From: Beutenbergia cavernae DSM 12333
GTDB lineage: Bacteria; Actinomycetota; Actinomycetes; Actinomycetales; Beutenbergiaceae
Direction: 5' to 3'
Length of the DNA stretch: 64,000 bases
Assembly (NCBI RefSeq): GCF_000023105.1
Contig: NC_012669.1
Coordinates: forward strand, 434,001-498,000
The translations under genes and the position numbers were made by a program. Shown one piece after another: positions 42,308-51,091 of this stretch; the first letter of the stretch is position 1, and the number at the start of each line of letters is the position of its first letter. The notes beneath the pieces were generated by a model. It was not told the origin of the DNA, made no database searches, and worked only from the letters and a program-made list of their open reading frames with translations.

Positions 42308-42327
42308 CGTCGAGCAGAATCGACGTC

Positions 42328-42987
42328 ATGCAGACCGGTGAAGCCGTCACGATCGTGCAGGGCGAAGCGGAGCTTCTCGCCCGCACCACACATCTGTTCG
42401 CGACTGCGACGGACGTCGCCTGCGCAGCGAACGACCTGGTCACCTGGGCGGGCGCCCACGGCTCGGCCGAGTTCACCGCCGCGCTCAGGGCGCAGAGTGA
42501 GAACGACGTCCGCATCCGCAAGGTCTACCGGCCGAACGTGCTGCTCGACCCGGTGTCGGCGCGAGGGCTGGCCAAGGCCCGCGACCGCCATGGCGCGCAG
42601 ATCCGCATCACGACCGAGGAGATCAACGAGACGATCATCCTCGATCGTCGCCTGGTGATCCTGGCGGGAGACCTCAGCGCCGGACGGCGCAGCTACAGCG
42701 TCATCACCCAGCGCGAGGCCGTGCAGGGGGTCACGTCGCTGTTCGAGGCAGCCTGGCGCTCGGCCACGGATCTCGCCGTGTTCGACGCCCGGATCGCCGA
42801 GATCCGCGAGCTCGCGCCGCGGGTGCTCGATCTGCTCGGGCAGGGGGTCAAGGACGAGACGGCGGCCCGGATGCTCGGGCTCGGCGTGCGCACGTACCGC
42901 CGCCGCGTGGCCGAGCTGATGGACGCGCTCGGGGCCGAGTCGCGCTTCCAGGCGGGCGTGCGGGCGCGGGAGCTCGGCCTCGTCTGA
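42328..42987 (+). CDS. LuxR-type helix-turn-helix regulator
   Basis: A 219-residue regulator. The N-terminal 150 residues resemble the TrmB/phospholipase-D-like sensor part found in actinobacterial LuxR regulators (HLFATATDVACAANDLVTWA, then VRIRKVYRPNVLLDP). The C-terminal helix-turn-helix is RVLDLLGQGVKDETAARMLG followed by VRTYRRRVAELMDALGA. CAGAAT lies 7 nt before the ATG, suggesting a leaderless start. Two palindromes upstream are likely its binding sites; control of the divergent aldo/keto reductase is the simplest role. Confidence 0.82.
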   Translation: MQTGEAVTIVQGEAELLARTTHLFATATDVACAANDLVTWAGAHGSAEFTAALRAQSENDVRIRKVYRPNVLLDPVSARGLAKARDRHGAQIRITTEEINETIILDRRLVILAGDLSAGRRSYSVITQREAVQGVTSLFEAAWRSATDLAVFDARIAEIRELAPRVLDLLGQGVKDETAARMLGLGVRTYRRRVAELMDALGAESRFQAGVRARELGLV

Positions 42988-43077
42988 GCGCGTCAGCATG
43001 CGAGACGCTGCGACGCCGTCGACGGCCCGCACCAGGCGTCCGACACACTGGCCGGGACAGCGCGAGGAGGAGGCAGC

Positions 43078-43632
43078 ATGACCCTGCTGACCGCCGTCGT
43101 CGGCAATCCCCGCCAGGGATCCCGGACGCACGCGCTCACCGCGACGGTCGTCGACCAGCTCGCTCGCGCCGTCGACGCGGACGAGATCGAGACCGTCGAC
43201 CTCGCCGCCCTCGGTGCGGCGCTGATCGACCCGGCGGGCGAGGGTCCGCGCGCGGCTCGCGAGCTCGCCGCGGCGTCCGACCTCCTCGTCGTCGCGACGC
43301 CCGTGTACAAGGCGACGTACACCGGGCTGCTGAAGCTGTTCCTCGACGGGTACGGGAGCAACGGGCTCGACGGCGTCACGGCTGTCGGCGTGGTCGTGAG
43401 CGCGGCGCCGGGGCACCTGCTCTCGACCGACATCCACCTGCGGTCGCTCCTCGTGGAGCTCGGGGCGGTCGTGCCGACGCGGAGTCTCGGGGTCGTCGAG
43501 GCTCAGCTGGAGGGTGCCGCGTCGCTGGTCGCCGAGTGGACGTCCGCCCACGCCGACACGCTGCGCCGGCTGACAGGCCCGGCGTCCGGAGCGCGGCAGG
43601 TCGCGGAGCTTGCGACGGGCGGCCGTGCCTAG
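43078..43632 (+). CDS. NADPH-dependent FMN reductase
   Basis: A 184-residue flavodoxin-like protein of the SsuE/MsuE type, with the phosphate loop VVGNPRQGSRTHALT at the start and ATPVYKATYTGLLKLFLDGY in the middle. Such enzymes supply reduced FMN to a partner monooxygenase, for example in alkanesulfonate use; no such monooxygenase is adjacent. GAGGAGG stands 6 nt before the ATG. Its TAG stop is shared, as CTAG, with the stop of the convergent gene. Confidence 0.85.
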   Translation: MTLLTAVVGNPRQGSRTHALTATVVDQLARAVDADEIETVDLAALGAALIDPAGEGPRAARELAAASDLLVVATPVYKATYTGLLKLFLDGYGSNGLDGVTAVGVVVSAAPGHLLSTDIHLRSLLVELGAVVPTRSLGVVEAQLEGAASLVAEWTSAHADTLRRLTGPASGARQVAELATGGRA

Positions 43633-44125
43633 CCGGCCGCGATGACGGCGTCGACGTCGACCTCCCGGCGCAGGTCACGGTCGGGGTGCAGCACGAAGAG
43701 CCGCGAGACGACGGCGCGGTAGAGCCGCAGGTCGGCGGGTGCGGTGACGCGTTCGGTGGTCCAGCCACCCAGTCCCTCGGCGCGGGAGCGGCGATCGACG
43801 ACGCCGAGGCAGCGCGCGCGGTCAGCCTCCGACGCCTCGGCGGCCGTCGCCTCCGCGTACACCGCGCGTGTTCGCCCCTCGACGGATACGGGCGTCTCGA
43901 AGATCACGAAGCCCACCGCTGACCGCGCGTCGATGTTGCTCGAGTGACGCGCCTGGGGCCGGGAGGCCCACACGAACTCCCGTCCCTCCCGGGCGTACCA
44001 GACGGGCGTCGGCCACGGACGCCGTCGGCGCCCGCCGTGGCGAGGACGAGGTAGCGGCCGGCGTCGATGACCCGGCGCGCAAGCTCGGCGTCGTCGTCCA
44101 TCGGCGGGACAGAGGTGTCAGTCAT
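43629..44125 (-). pseudogene. PNPOx-like flavin/F420 family protein, frameshifted
   Basis: From ATG 44125 the frame reads MTDTSVPPMDDDAELARRVI and reaches LVLATAGADG, then loses similarity. In the next frame the sequence continues PWPTPVWYAREGREFVWASR and on through RHSSNIDARSAVGFVIFETP to a TAG at 43629. The join needs one extra base near 44018-44022 (CCACGGACG on the plus strand), so a single-base deletion, or a sequencing error, breaks a gene of about 165 codons. The family binds FMN or F420 and reduces small molecules. It is divergent from a TetR gene. Confidence 0.8.
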
Positions 44126-44223
44126 CGTCGCCCCTTCGACCGAACAGGCTTGTCCGAGTTGTCCCCGCACCGTAACCTGTACATGAGTGTTCAACAAGGG
44201 TCGACGCGTTCGAGGAGGCAGTC

Positions 44224-44847
44224 GTGGCGAGAGATGCGGGCGGGCAGACCGTCAAGCGTGCTGATGCGCGGCGCAACATCGAGGCGATCCTGGACGCCGC
44301 GGCGTCGCGGCTCAGTCGCGACCCCGAGGCGACCATCGCGCAGATCGCCCAGGAGGCCGGGGTCGGCCGGATCACCCTGTACGGGCACTTCGCGTCGCGG
44401 GCCGAGCTCGTCGACGCGGTGGTCGCCCGCACGATCGCGGAAGGCGATGCGGCGCTGGACGAGGTCGACCTCACGGGAGACGCCCGAGAGGCGTTGGTGC
44501 GGTTGATCGGATCGAGCTGGCTGCTCATCGTCCAGATCGGCGCGCTCATGACGGTCGCCGCGGCCACGCTCCCGCCGGAGCGCATGCTCGAGCTCCACGC
44601 CGGGCCCGTCTCGAGGGTGGAGTCGCTGATCGACCGAGGACGCGCGGAGGGGGCGTTCCGCACCGACGTGCCGTCCTCGTGGCTCGCCGGAACGCTGCAC
44701 CGGCTGATGCACGGCGCGTCGGTCGAGATCGACGCCGGTCGCCTCGCGCCGCACGATGCGGCGGCCACGATCGCGGCGACGGCGCTGGCGGCGTTCACGG
44801 CACCCGGCGAGACGGTCCCGTCCGTCGACCAGGCGAGCCAGTGGTGA
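44224..44847 (+). CDS. TetR-family transcriptional regulator
   Basis: A 207-residue repressor. Helix-turn-helix at about 30 to 65: ATIAQIAQEAGVGRITLYGH followed by FASRAELVDAVV. The C-terminal ligand domain is all-helical. GTG 44224 has GAGGAGG 6 nt upstream. It overlaps the following membrane-protein gene by 4 bases and is divergent from the frameshifted PNPOx-like gene; the 98-bp gap contains TGTACATGAGTGTTCA, a possible binding site. Confidence 0.9.
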   Translation: MARDAGGQTVKRADARRNIEAILDAAASRLSRDPEATIAQIAQEAGVGRITLYGHFASRAELVDAVVARTIAEGDAALDEVDLTGDAREALVRLIGSSWLLIVQIGALMTVAAATLPPERMLELHAGPVSRVESLIDRGRAEGAFRTDVPSSWLAGTLHRLMHGASVEIDAGRLAPHDAAATIAATALAAFTAPGETVPSVDQASQW

Positions 44848-45425
44848 CAGTCGCGCAGGGCGCCGGCCGTCGTCGCACGGCGTGGCTCGGCCGTCGGTGG
44901 CCGACGGCGGCGGGCATCGTCATGGCGGCCTCGCTCGCCGCGGCCTTCTGGGTCGGGTTCGCCGACCTGCGCGACCTCGCGCAGATCCTCACCGCCGCCG
45001 GGCTCGTCTACCTCGGTGCCGGTGCGCTGCGTCGTCGGGCAGCCGCGTGGCCGCTCTTCGCCATGACGTTCGTGCTCATCGGGATCGGGTTCGCCGTGCC
45101 CGGCTTCGACCCGACCCTGTGGATGTCCGGCATCGCCGTGGCCCTGCTCGTGTACGGGCTGGCACGCGGTGCGCTCCGCCCGCCGTGGGGGATGCCCCTG
45201 CAGGCGGGGGTGATGGTGCTCATCGTCGCGCTGGTGGTGGTGGCCGCGTGGGTCGGGCAGCCGTGGGCCGGGGTGCTCGTCGGTGTCGGGCTGCTCGCCC
45301 ACGCCGGGTGGGACGTCTACCACCACCGAACCCGGCGGGTGGTCGCCTCGTCGATGGCGGAGTTCTGCTGCGTGCTCGACACGCTCGTCGGCGTCGCCCT
45401 CATCGTCACGTCGCTGGTGGCGTGA
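44844..45425 (+). CDS. Membrane protein coupled to TetR
   Basis: A 193-residue protein with six predicted transmembrane segments (for example AAGIVMAASLAAAFWVGF and PLFAMTFVLIGIGFAVPGF). I do not recognise a family. A soluble stretch HAGWDVYHHRTRRVVASSMA precedes the last segment. GTG 44844 lies inside the TetR stop, so the two are co-translated and the TetR protein probably regulates this gene. Confidence 0.75.
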   Translation: MTVAQGAGRRRTAWLGRRWPTAAGIVMAASLAAAFWVGFADLRDLAQILTAAGLVYLGAGALRRRAAAWPLFAMTFVLIGIGFAVPGFDPTLWMSGIAVALLVYGLARGALRPPWGMPLQAGVMVLIVALVVVAAWVGQPWAGVLVGVGLLAHAGWDVYHHRTRRVVASSMAEFCCVLDTLVGVALIVTSLVA

Positions 45426-45433
45426 CGGTCGGC

Positions 45434-46198
45434 TCAGACGACGCCGGTCACGCCGAGCAACGACCCGATCCCGTACGTCACGGCCAGGGCGAGTGCGCCG
45501 CCGAGCACGACCCGCGCCGTCGGGCGCCCCATCGGCGCCCTGCCGAGCCGCGCGCCTGCCGCGCCGAGGACCGCCAGCGCCACGAGCACGGCGCCGACCG
45601 TCGCGACGATCCGCACCGGCGCCGGCACGAGCAGCACCGTGAGGAACGGCAGCAGCGCACCGAGCACGAACGCCAGCGCCGAGGCTCCCGCCGCGTGCCA
45701 GGGGCTGACCACGTCGTCCTCATCGATCCCGGCGGCCTCGAGATGGGCGGCGTCGGCGTCGTGCGCGACGAGCTCCGCGGCCACCTGTCGAGCCGTGGCA
45801 GCGGACACGCCGCGGCGCTCGTAGGCGGCGGCGACGTCGGCGAGCCCGCGCTCCGGGTCGGTGGCGTTCCGGCGTGCCCGGGCGATGACGGCGTGTTGGC
45901 TGTCGCGCGCGCTCGACACCGACACGTACTCGCCCAGCGCCATCGAGAGCGCGCCGCCGACGAGCGCCGCGGCGCCGGCGACGACGATCGCGGGCGTCGA
46001 CGACGTCGCCCCGGCCACACCCACGACCACTGCCGCCACGGAGACGATGCCGTCGTTCGCCCCGAGCACGCCGGCGCGCAGCCAGTTCAGCCGAGCGGCG
46101 AGCCCCTGGGCCAGGGGCTCGCCGCTCTCGGACCGCGCCTCGGAGGAGGAGGCGGACGTGGGGGAGAGCAGGTCGTGGTCGGCGTGGAGCGTCGTCAT
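45434..46198 (-). CDS. VIT/CCC1-family Fe2+/Mn2+ transporter
   Basis: A 254-residue membrane protein. LRAGVLGANDGIVSVAAVVV near residue 40 and GGALSMALGEYVSVSSARDS near 80 are the first two helices of the VIT1/CCC1 family, which moves Fe2+ or Mn2+ out of the cytosol. The acidic helical loop between segments 2 and 3 (ARRNATDPERGLADVAAAYE) is where family members bind metal. The final three segments are complete. A palindrome 38 bp upstream may bind a metal-responsive repressor. Confidence 0.88.
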   Translation of the reverse strand: MTTLHADHDLLSPTSASSSEARSESGEPLAQGLAARLNWLRAGVLGANDGIVSVAAVVVGVAGATSSTPAIVVAGAAALVGGALSMALGEYVSVSSARDSQHAVIARARRNATDPERGLADVAAAYERRGVSAATARQVAAELVAHDADAAHLEAAGIDEDDVVSPWHAAGASALAFVLGALLPFLTVLLVPAPVRIVATVGAVLVALAVLGAAGARLGRAPMGRPTARVVLGGALALAVTYGIGSLLGVTGVV

Positions 46199-46235
46199 GC
46201 CCTGATACGACCACTATTCCTGGCGCATTTCCAGC

Positions 46236-46252
46236 AAGGCCAGGTTTGCCTT
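46236..46252. promoter_or_regulatory. Possible metal-regulator box before the VIT gene
   Basis: AAGGCCAGGTTTGCCTT has the inverted halves AAGGC and GCCTT 7 bp apart, similar in outline to DtxR/IdeR boxes. The match to the consensus is partial, so the identity of the regulator is a guess. Nothing else is evident in 46199-46352. Confidence 0.3.
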
Positions 46253-46352
46253 CAGTGAAAGCGGGCCGACGTGCGCAGGTTAGCCATTCCTTACCGTGCG
46301 GCGAATGTAGGGAAGGCCTTCTTTCCTCCGCGCCCGCGGGAGGACCCGGGCC

Positions 46353-47840
46353 TCAGTAGAGCTCCTCCACCGTGAGGGAGCCGGCGTGGACGGTCAATGG
46401 GTGGCCGTTGCTGGACCGTGCCACCACGCTCAGCTCGGGTGTCTCGCTGTCGGCCTCGACGACGACGGCGGCGCTCGCGTTCACCTGACCCGCGCCCGCC
46501 GCGGCCCGCTGCCGGGTGTGCTCGATCGGGACACCGTCGACGGCGAGACACAGGTCACCGGTCCCGCCCTGGGCCTTCTCGATGACGCCCGTGAACGTGG
46601 TTCGCACACGTGCCGAGCCGGAGGCGACGCCGGTGAGCGCGACGGACAGCCCGGGGACGCCGGAGTAGTCAGGCGTGGTCACGGTGGTGCTCGTGGCCAG
46701 CGCGGCGAGCTGGAGGTCCCGCGTCCGGAGCACGCGCTTGCCGTACGCACTCTGGACGCCGCGGTGCGACATCGCTGTGATGTACGGGAGGTCGGGGAGT
46801 GCTGCGCCGTCGCCCTCCTGGAACGTCGTGAAGATGTTCCCGAACGTCCCCGACGTGCCGCCCACGTCCTGGCTCATGCCGATGTTCGTGAACACGTTCT
46901 CGAGCGGGAAACGTGGATCACCGGACCACGGCTGGAAGTACACCGAGCTTCCGCCCTGCGCACCACCGCTCGGGATCGCCTGCGCGCCGTAGACAGTGTT
47001 GTTGTCGGCCCCGTGCAGGAAGAAGCCAGCCGTGCCGGCGCTCCCGCCGTAGAAGTAGACACCTCCGATGACGTCGTTGTTCGCTGCGTCCGGGTTGCCG
47101 GTCAGCGTGACCGACTCAGTGACGCCCGACGTCATGACGAGCCCGTGGGCCGCAGGCTCCGCGTCGTAGGACCAGCAGTGGAGGAGCACGTTGTTCCCGC
47201 ACCCGTAGACGCACCCGGGCGGGAAGCCGTTGCGTGACGTGAGGATCCAGCCGCTCACCGTCGCAGCCCGGGTCATGACGTTCGTGAAGATCGAGTCCGT
47301 GACGTGGTTGACGCGGACGCCGTACCCCGCCTTCGCGTTCGCGTTCACCACCATGTTCGAGACGGCGAGGCTGTGGAGCGGGCCCTCGAGGCTCAGAGCC
47401 GCGGCGTCCGGGTCCACCGGGCCGTCGTAGACGAGCTCCGTCGCGCCGTCGTTCTGCACGAAGTTCAGGGACGGCGACCCGCCCCGCCCGCTGCCCTGCA
47501 ACGTGACGCGGTGGTGTCGCGTCGACACAGCGGCGTCGCTGCCGTCGCCGATCCGGAGTGCGTCACCGAGGCGGTACCGCCCGCTCGGGAAGAACACGAT
47601 GCCGCCGCCCTGGGCGTCGACGGCATCGATCGCCGCTCGGATCGCCGCCAGGTCGTCGGCTGTCCCGTTCCCGACGGCGCCGTGGTCCTTCACGTTCTCC
47701 CAGCCGGCCCCCGGAGTCGCCGTGGCTGGCGCGGTCCCCAGGGTCGTGGCGACGATGGCTCCGGTGCCGATCCCAGCCGTGCGCAGCAGCCCGCGTCGCG
47801 TGATCCTCGCGGCCTGGGCCGTCTCGCGTTCCTGATTCAT
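46353..47840 (-). CDS. Tat-exported pectin-lyase-fold (parallel beta-helix) protein
   Basis: A 495-residue secreted protein. A twin-arginine signal (ITRRGLLRTAGIGTGAIVA) ends near ATPATATPG. The mature protein starts with the Pectate_lyase_3 signature (VKDHGAVGNGTADDLAAIRA, then GGGIVFFPSGRYRL) and continues as beta-helix repeats to about residue 360; the last 130 residues look like a beta-sandwich. It should cut or bind a polysaccharide outside the cell. I start at ATG 47840, since AGGAGA lies 10 nt upstream; for ATG 47849 it is too close. It is 14 bp downstream of the GntR gene, in one operon. Confidence 0.8.
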   Translation of the reverse strand: MNQERETAQAARITRRGLLRTAGIGTGAIVATTLGTAPATATPGAGWENVKDHGAVGNGTADDLAAIRAAIDAVDAQGGGIVFFPSGRYRLGDALRIGDGSDAAVSTRHHRVTLQGSGRGGSPSLNFVQNDGATELVYDGPVDPDAAALSLEGPLHSLAVSNMVVNANAKAGYGVRVNHVTDSIFTNVMTRAATVSGWILTSRNGFPPGCVYGCGNNVLLHCWSYDAEPAAHGLVMTSGVTESVTLTGNPDAANNDVIGGVYFYGGSAGTAGFFLHGADNNTVYGAQAIPSGGAQGGSSVYFQPWSGDPRFPLENVFTNIGMSQDVGGTSGTFGNIFTTFQEGDGAALPDLPYITAMSHRGVQSAYGKRVLRTRDLQLAALATSTTVTTPDYSGVPGLSVALTGVASGSARVRTTFTGVIEKAQGGTGDLCLAVDGVPIEHTRQRAAAGAGQVNASAAVVVEADSETPELSVVARSSNGHPLTVHAGSLTVEELY

Positions 47841-47854
47841 GAGGGTCATGTCTC

Positions 47855-48571
47855 CTAGCGCTCGATGTCGATGAGGAAGGAATACCTGTCTGCTCGGTAG
47901 AGCGACCGCGTGTACTCGAGAGGGCGACGGTGCTGGTCCAGCGTGAGGCGCTCGATCACCAGCGCCGGCGAGAACGGCGCCACCTCCAGCAGCTTCGCGT
48001 CGGCCTGGTCGACCACCGTCGCGCCGATGCGTTGCTGCGCCGTGGAGACGGCGATGTCGTACCGGGTGGTGAGGAGGTCGTAGAGGGACCCGGACAGGTC
48101 CTCCTCGAGGAGTCCGGGCACTCGCTTCTCGCTGATGTGCACGGCTTCGAGGCAGACGGGTTCGCCGTCGGCGAGGCGGATCCGGTTGATCCTCACGACG
48201 GCGTCCGCGGGGCTGAGCCCGAGCCGCGCACCGACCTCCGGGCCGGCGTGCTCCGTCCCGCTCGTCACGAGCCTCGCCCCTGGCGTCATGCCCCGTTCCC
48301 GCATGTCCTCGGTGAACGACGTGAGGCGGATGGTTTTCTCGATGACGCGTTCGGCGACGTAGTTGCCCGAGCCCTGCACCCGGTAGACGCGCTTCTCGGC
48401 CTCGAGCGAGTCGAGAGCCTGGCGCACGGTCATCCGGCTGACGTCGAGCTGCGCCGCCAGGAGTCGCTCGGGAGGCAGTCGGTCATGCGGCTGGAGCGAG
48501 GTGTCGATGAGCTGCTCCAGGTGCCGGCGCACCCGCTCCGCCTTGCCGTCCTCCGCCTGCGTCGTGGTCAT
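47855..48571 (-). CDS. GntR/UTRA-family transcriptional regulator
   Basis: A 238-residue regulator: GntR winged helix at about 10 to 75 (LPPERLLAAQLDVSRMTVRQ) and a UTRA ligand domain at about 95 to 235, ending YTRSLYRADRYSFLIDIE. UTRA regulators such as NagR and DasR bind phosphorylated amino sugars. It is divergent from a sugar ABC operon with NanE and a ROK kinase, so a ManNAc- or GlcNAc-phosphate effector is likely. Two palindromes in the shared promoter region fit the TGGTCTAGACCA type of operator. Confidence 0.9.
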   Translation of the reverse strand: MTTTQAEDGKAERVRRHLEQLIDTSLQPHDRLPPERLLAAQLDVSRMTVRQALDSLEAEKRVYRVQGSGNYVAERVIEKTIRLTSFTEDMRERGMTPGARLVTSGTEHAGPEVGARLGLSPADAVVRINRIRLADGEPVCLEAVHISEKRVPGLLEEDLSGSLYDLLTTRYDIAVSTAQQRIGATVVDQADAKLLEVAPFSPALVIERLTLDQHRRPLEYTRSLYRADRYSFLIDIER

Positions 48572-48590
48572 GCCGTCACCCCATCGGTCA

Positions 48591-48606
48591 GTGGTCTGGA
48601 CCAGAC
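48591..48606. promoter_or_regulatory. GntR operator candidate next to its own gene
   Basis: GTGGTCTGGACCAGAC contains TGGTC-TG-GACCA, a perfect 5+5 dyad of the NagR/DasR type. A further half site, TTAGACCAC, begins at 48608. It is about 20 bp before the regulator's start, a good place for autorepression. Confidence 0.65.
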
Positions 48607-48692
48607 GTTAGACCACCTGACCCGACGGAGGGAAGGGTCTGTGGTGGTTGGGCCAGCGAAACCTATGAAATCGAGCGAGGACCACCCCGTCG

Positions 48693-48725
48693 TTGACAGG
48701 TAGTCCCAAAGTGGACTAGACCTAT
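48693..48725 (+). promoter_or_regulatory. Promoter with overlapping GntR operator for the amino-sugar operon
   Basis: TTGACA at 48693-48698 is followed 17 to 18 bp later by CTAGAC/TAGACC as a -10. The -10 lies within GTGGACTAGACCTAT (48711-48725), which differs from TGGTCTAGACCA at two positions. Binding there would block polymerase. The transcript leader is about 90 nt and contains an 11-bp direct repeat, GACCGTTCCAT, near 48785. Confidence 0.6.
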
Positions 48726-48821
48726 CGAACCGGTCGTTCCGAGGCTCATGGGGGAGCGCAGCGGCGTCGGCCAGGTTCACGTCGACCGTTCCATGACCGT
48801 TCCATCGAGTGGGAGAAGACC

Positions 48822-50156
48822 ATGAAGCGAACCCGAAGGCGGGTCGTCGCCGCGCTGGCGCTCGTCAGTGCGACGTCTCTGGTGGCGAGTGCGTGCAGCA
48901 GCGGATCCGAGGGAGGGGAGGGTGGCGAGGAGGAGGCGACCCTGCGAATCTTCGTGCACGCCAACCCGCCCACGGACGCCGGCTTCGAGGCGATCAACGC
49001 GATGTTCGAGGAGCAGCACCCGGGAGTCACCGTCGAGCTGACGACGGCGCAGGGTGCCGACTTCTTCACTGTCCGCAACACGCGTCTCACTGCGGAGAAC
49101 GTGGACATCACGGAGGGGTCGTCCTCGGGCGGCACGCGCCTGCTGCCCGACTGGGTGCAGGACCAGACCGAGAGCGACTGGGTGGTGGGGCTGCAGGCCG
49201 GGACCTGGGTGGACCTGACCGACCAGCCGTTCCTGGACAACTTCAGCCCGGAGATCATGGAGGCGTACGAGTACGAGGGCCGCTCGTACGCCGTCCCGAC
49301 CGGCACGAGCCTCGTGGGCGGCGTGTACTACAACACGGCTCTCTTCGAGGAGCACGGCCTCGAGCTGCCGACCACCTGGGACGAGCTCCTGCACGTCATC
49401 GACGTGTTCGAGGCGGCCGGCGTCGCACCGTTCATCATGGGCGGCAAGGACGTGTGGCCCGCGGGTGCACCGATGTATGGGCTCGTGCAGTCACTCTTCC
49501 CCGACAGCGCGGCACTCGACCAGGGGCTGTGGGAGGGCGATGTACAGCTGACGGACCCGGAGGTCGTCACGCTCATGGAGCGGCTGGCGACGATCTACGC
49601 CCACACGTACCCGCAGTGGGAGGGGATCGATTACTCCTCGGTCCCGGCGCGGTTCGCCGCCGGCGACGCCGCGATGATGCCTGACGGCGGCTGGAGCATC
49701 CCCGCGATCCAGGAGGCGGACCCGGACTTCGAGTTCGGCTACTTCCCGCTCCCCGGGAGCGACAACGCCGCTGACAACGACACGATCGCCGGAAAGCTGG
49801 AGTTCTCGCTCTCGATCCCGACCAGCTCCGACAACCAGGAGCTGGCGATGGAGTGGCTGGCGCTGTACTCCGACCCGGAGGTCTACAGCGACTTCATCGT
49901 CGCGTCCGGGTTCGGCACGGCGCAGCCTGACGTCGAGCTCGGCCCGGTGCTGCAGGGGGTCCAGCAGTACCTGCCCGAGGGTGGCTTCACGCCGTCGTGG
50001 GACCAGGTCTTCCACGGCAACCGCTACGCCGGACCGCTGGCGGCGAACCCGTTCGCGTTCGACAACGTCGCGCCCGTCGGCACCTACACCGACATGGCCG
50101 AGCTGACGGCGCGGATGAACGACGACTGGCAGGTCGGGCTGGACTCCCTGCCGTGA
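48822..50156 (+). CDS. Sugar ABC importer substrate-binding lipoprotein
   Basis: A 444-residue extracellular binding protein of the carbohydrate (SBP_bac_1) class. Lipobox LVASAC with acylated C25, then an acidic linker. Typical regions are AVPTGTSLVGGVYYNTALFE and AALDQGLWEGDVQLTDPEVV. It captures a sugar or oligosaccharide for the two permeases encoded next. GGGAG lies before the ATG. The next gene overlaps it by 4 bases. Confidence 0.92.
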   Translation: MKRTRRRVVAALALVSATSLVASACSSGSEGGEGGEEEATLRIFVHANPPTDAGFEAINAMFEEQHPGVTVELTTAQGADFFTVRNTRLTAENVDITEGSSSGGTRLLPDWVQDQTESDWVVGLQAGTWVDLTDQPFLDNFSPEIMEAYEYEGRSYAVPTGTSLVGGVYYNTALFEEHGLELPTTWDELLHVIDVFEAAGVAPFIMGGKDVWPAGAPMYGLVQSLFPDSAALDQGLWEGDVQLTDPEVVTLMERLATIYAHTYPQWEGIDYSSVPARFAAGDAAMMPDGGWSIPAIQEADPDFEFGYFPLPGSDNAADNDTIAGKLEFSLSIPTSSDNQELAMEWLALYSDPEVYSDFIVASGFGTAQPDVELGPVLQGVQQYLPEGGFTPSWDQVFHGNRYAGPLAANPFAFDNVAPVGTYTDMAELTARMNDDWQVGLDSLP

Positions 50157-51091
50157 CGGACAGCCATCGCCGCGCGCGTCGTCCCGGAGGGAGGCCGACG
50201 AGCAACCCGTTCGGGACGACGCGCGCGGGGCGCTGGGCGCCCGCTGTCACGATGGCCCCCGGCCTGCTGCTGTTCGCCCTGTTCGGGCTCATCCCCGCCG
50301 TCGCCGTGATCGGCATGTCCTTCACGAACATCTCCGGGATGCCCAACGTCCCCTGGGAGTGGACCGGGCTCGACAACTACCGGCGGTTCTTCTCGGCCGG
50401 GGCCGCCGCGGCGAACATGAGCGTGATCGTGCGCACCATCGTGTTCGCCTTCTCGGTGACGGTCATCCTCAACGCGCTCGCCCTGTTCATCGCGATCATC
50501 CTCAACCGCCGGCTCCCCGGCGCCGCGATCGCGCGCAGCATCGTCTTCATGCCGGTGGCGTTCGGCGTCACGGTGGTGGGGCTCGTGTGGTCGCTCATGC
50601 TGAACCCGACCGGTGGCCCCGCGGCGTCCCTCTGGGAGATCTTCGGAGCGAGGTCGGCGTTCCTGGGCGATCCGAGGTTGGCGTTCCCGCTCATCATCCT
50701 CGTGCAGATCTGGGCGGCGATCGGGACGACGATGATGATCTACCACGCCGGTCTCCAGGCGGTTCCCGACGACCTGTACGAGGCGGCGACCGTCGACGGC
50801 GCGAACGCGGCACAGCGGGTGCGGCACGTGACGATCCCGATGGTGGCCCCGTCCATCACCGCGAACATGATCATCTCGATCGTCGGGTCCCTGCAGACCT
50901 ACCAGATCATCTACGTGCTCACCGGCGACCGGCCGACGACGTCGGTCCTCGCCATGCAGATCTTCTCGCTCGGCTTCGGCTCGTCCGAGCAGGGCTACGC
51001 CGCGGCCGTCTCGATGGTCCAGTTCGTGCTGGTCGCCGTCGTGGCGCTGGTGTTCCTCGCCTACCTCCGCCGACGGGAGACCCAGCTGTGA
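50153..51091 (+). CDS. Sugar ABC permease, MalF/UgpA type
   Basis: A 312-residue permease with six transmembrane segments and the EAA loop DDLYEAATVDGANAAQRVRH. GTG 50153 overlaps the binding-protein stop by 4 bases. No ATPase is encoded in the operon, so a shared MsiK/UgpC-type ATPase encoded elsewhere must drive it, as is usual in actinobacteria. Confidence 0.92.
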   Translation: MTDSHRRARRPGGRPTSNPFGTTRAGRWAPAVTMAPGLLLFALFGLIPAVAVIGMSFTNISGMPNVPWEWTGLDNYRRFFSAGAAAANMSVIVRTIVFAFSVTVILNALALFIAIILNRRLPGAAIARSIVFMPVAFGVTVVGLVWSLMLNPTGGPAASLWEIFGARSAFLGDPRLAFPLIILVQIWAAIGTTMMIYHAGLQAVPDDLYEAATVDGANAAQRVRHVTIPMVAPSITANMIISIVGSLQTYQIIYVLTGDRPTTSVLAMQIFSLGFGSSEQGYAAAVSMVQFVLVAVVALVFLAYLRRRETQL

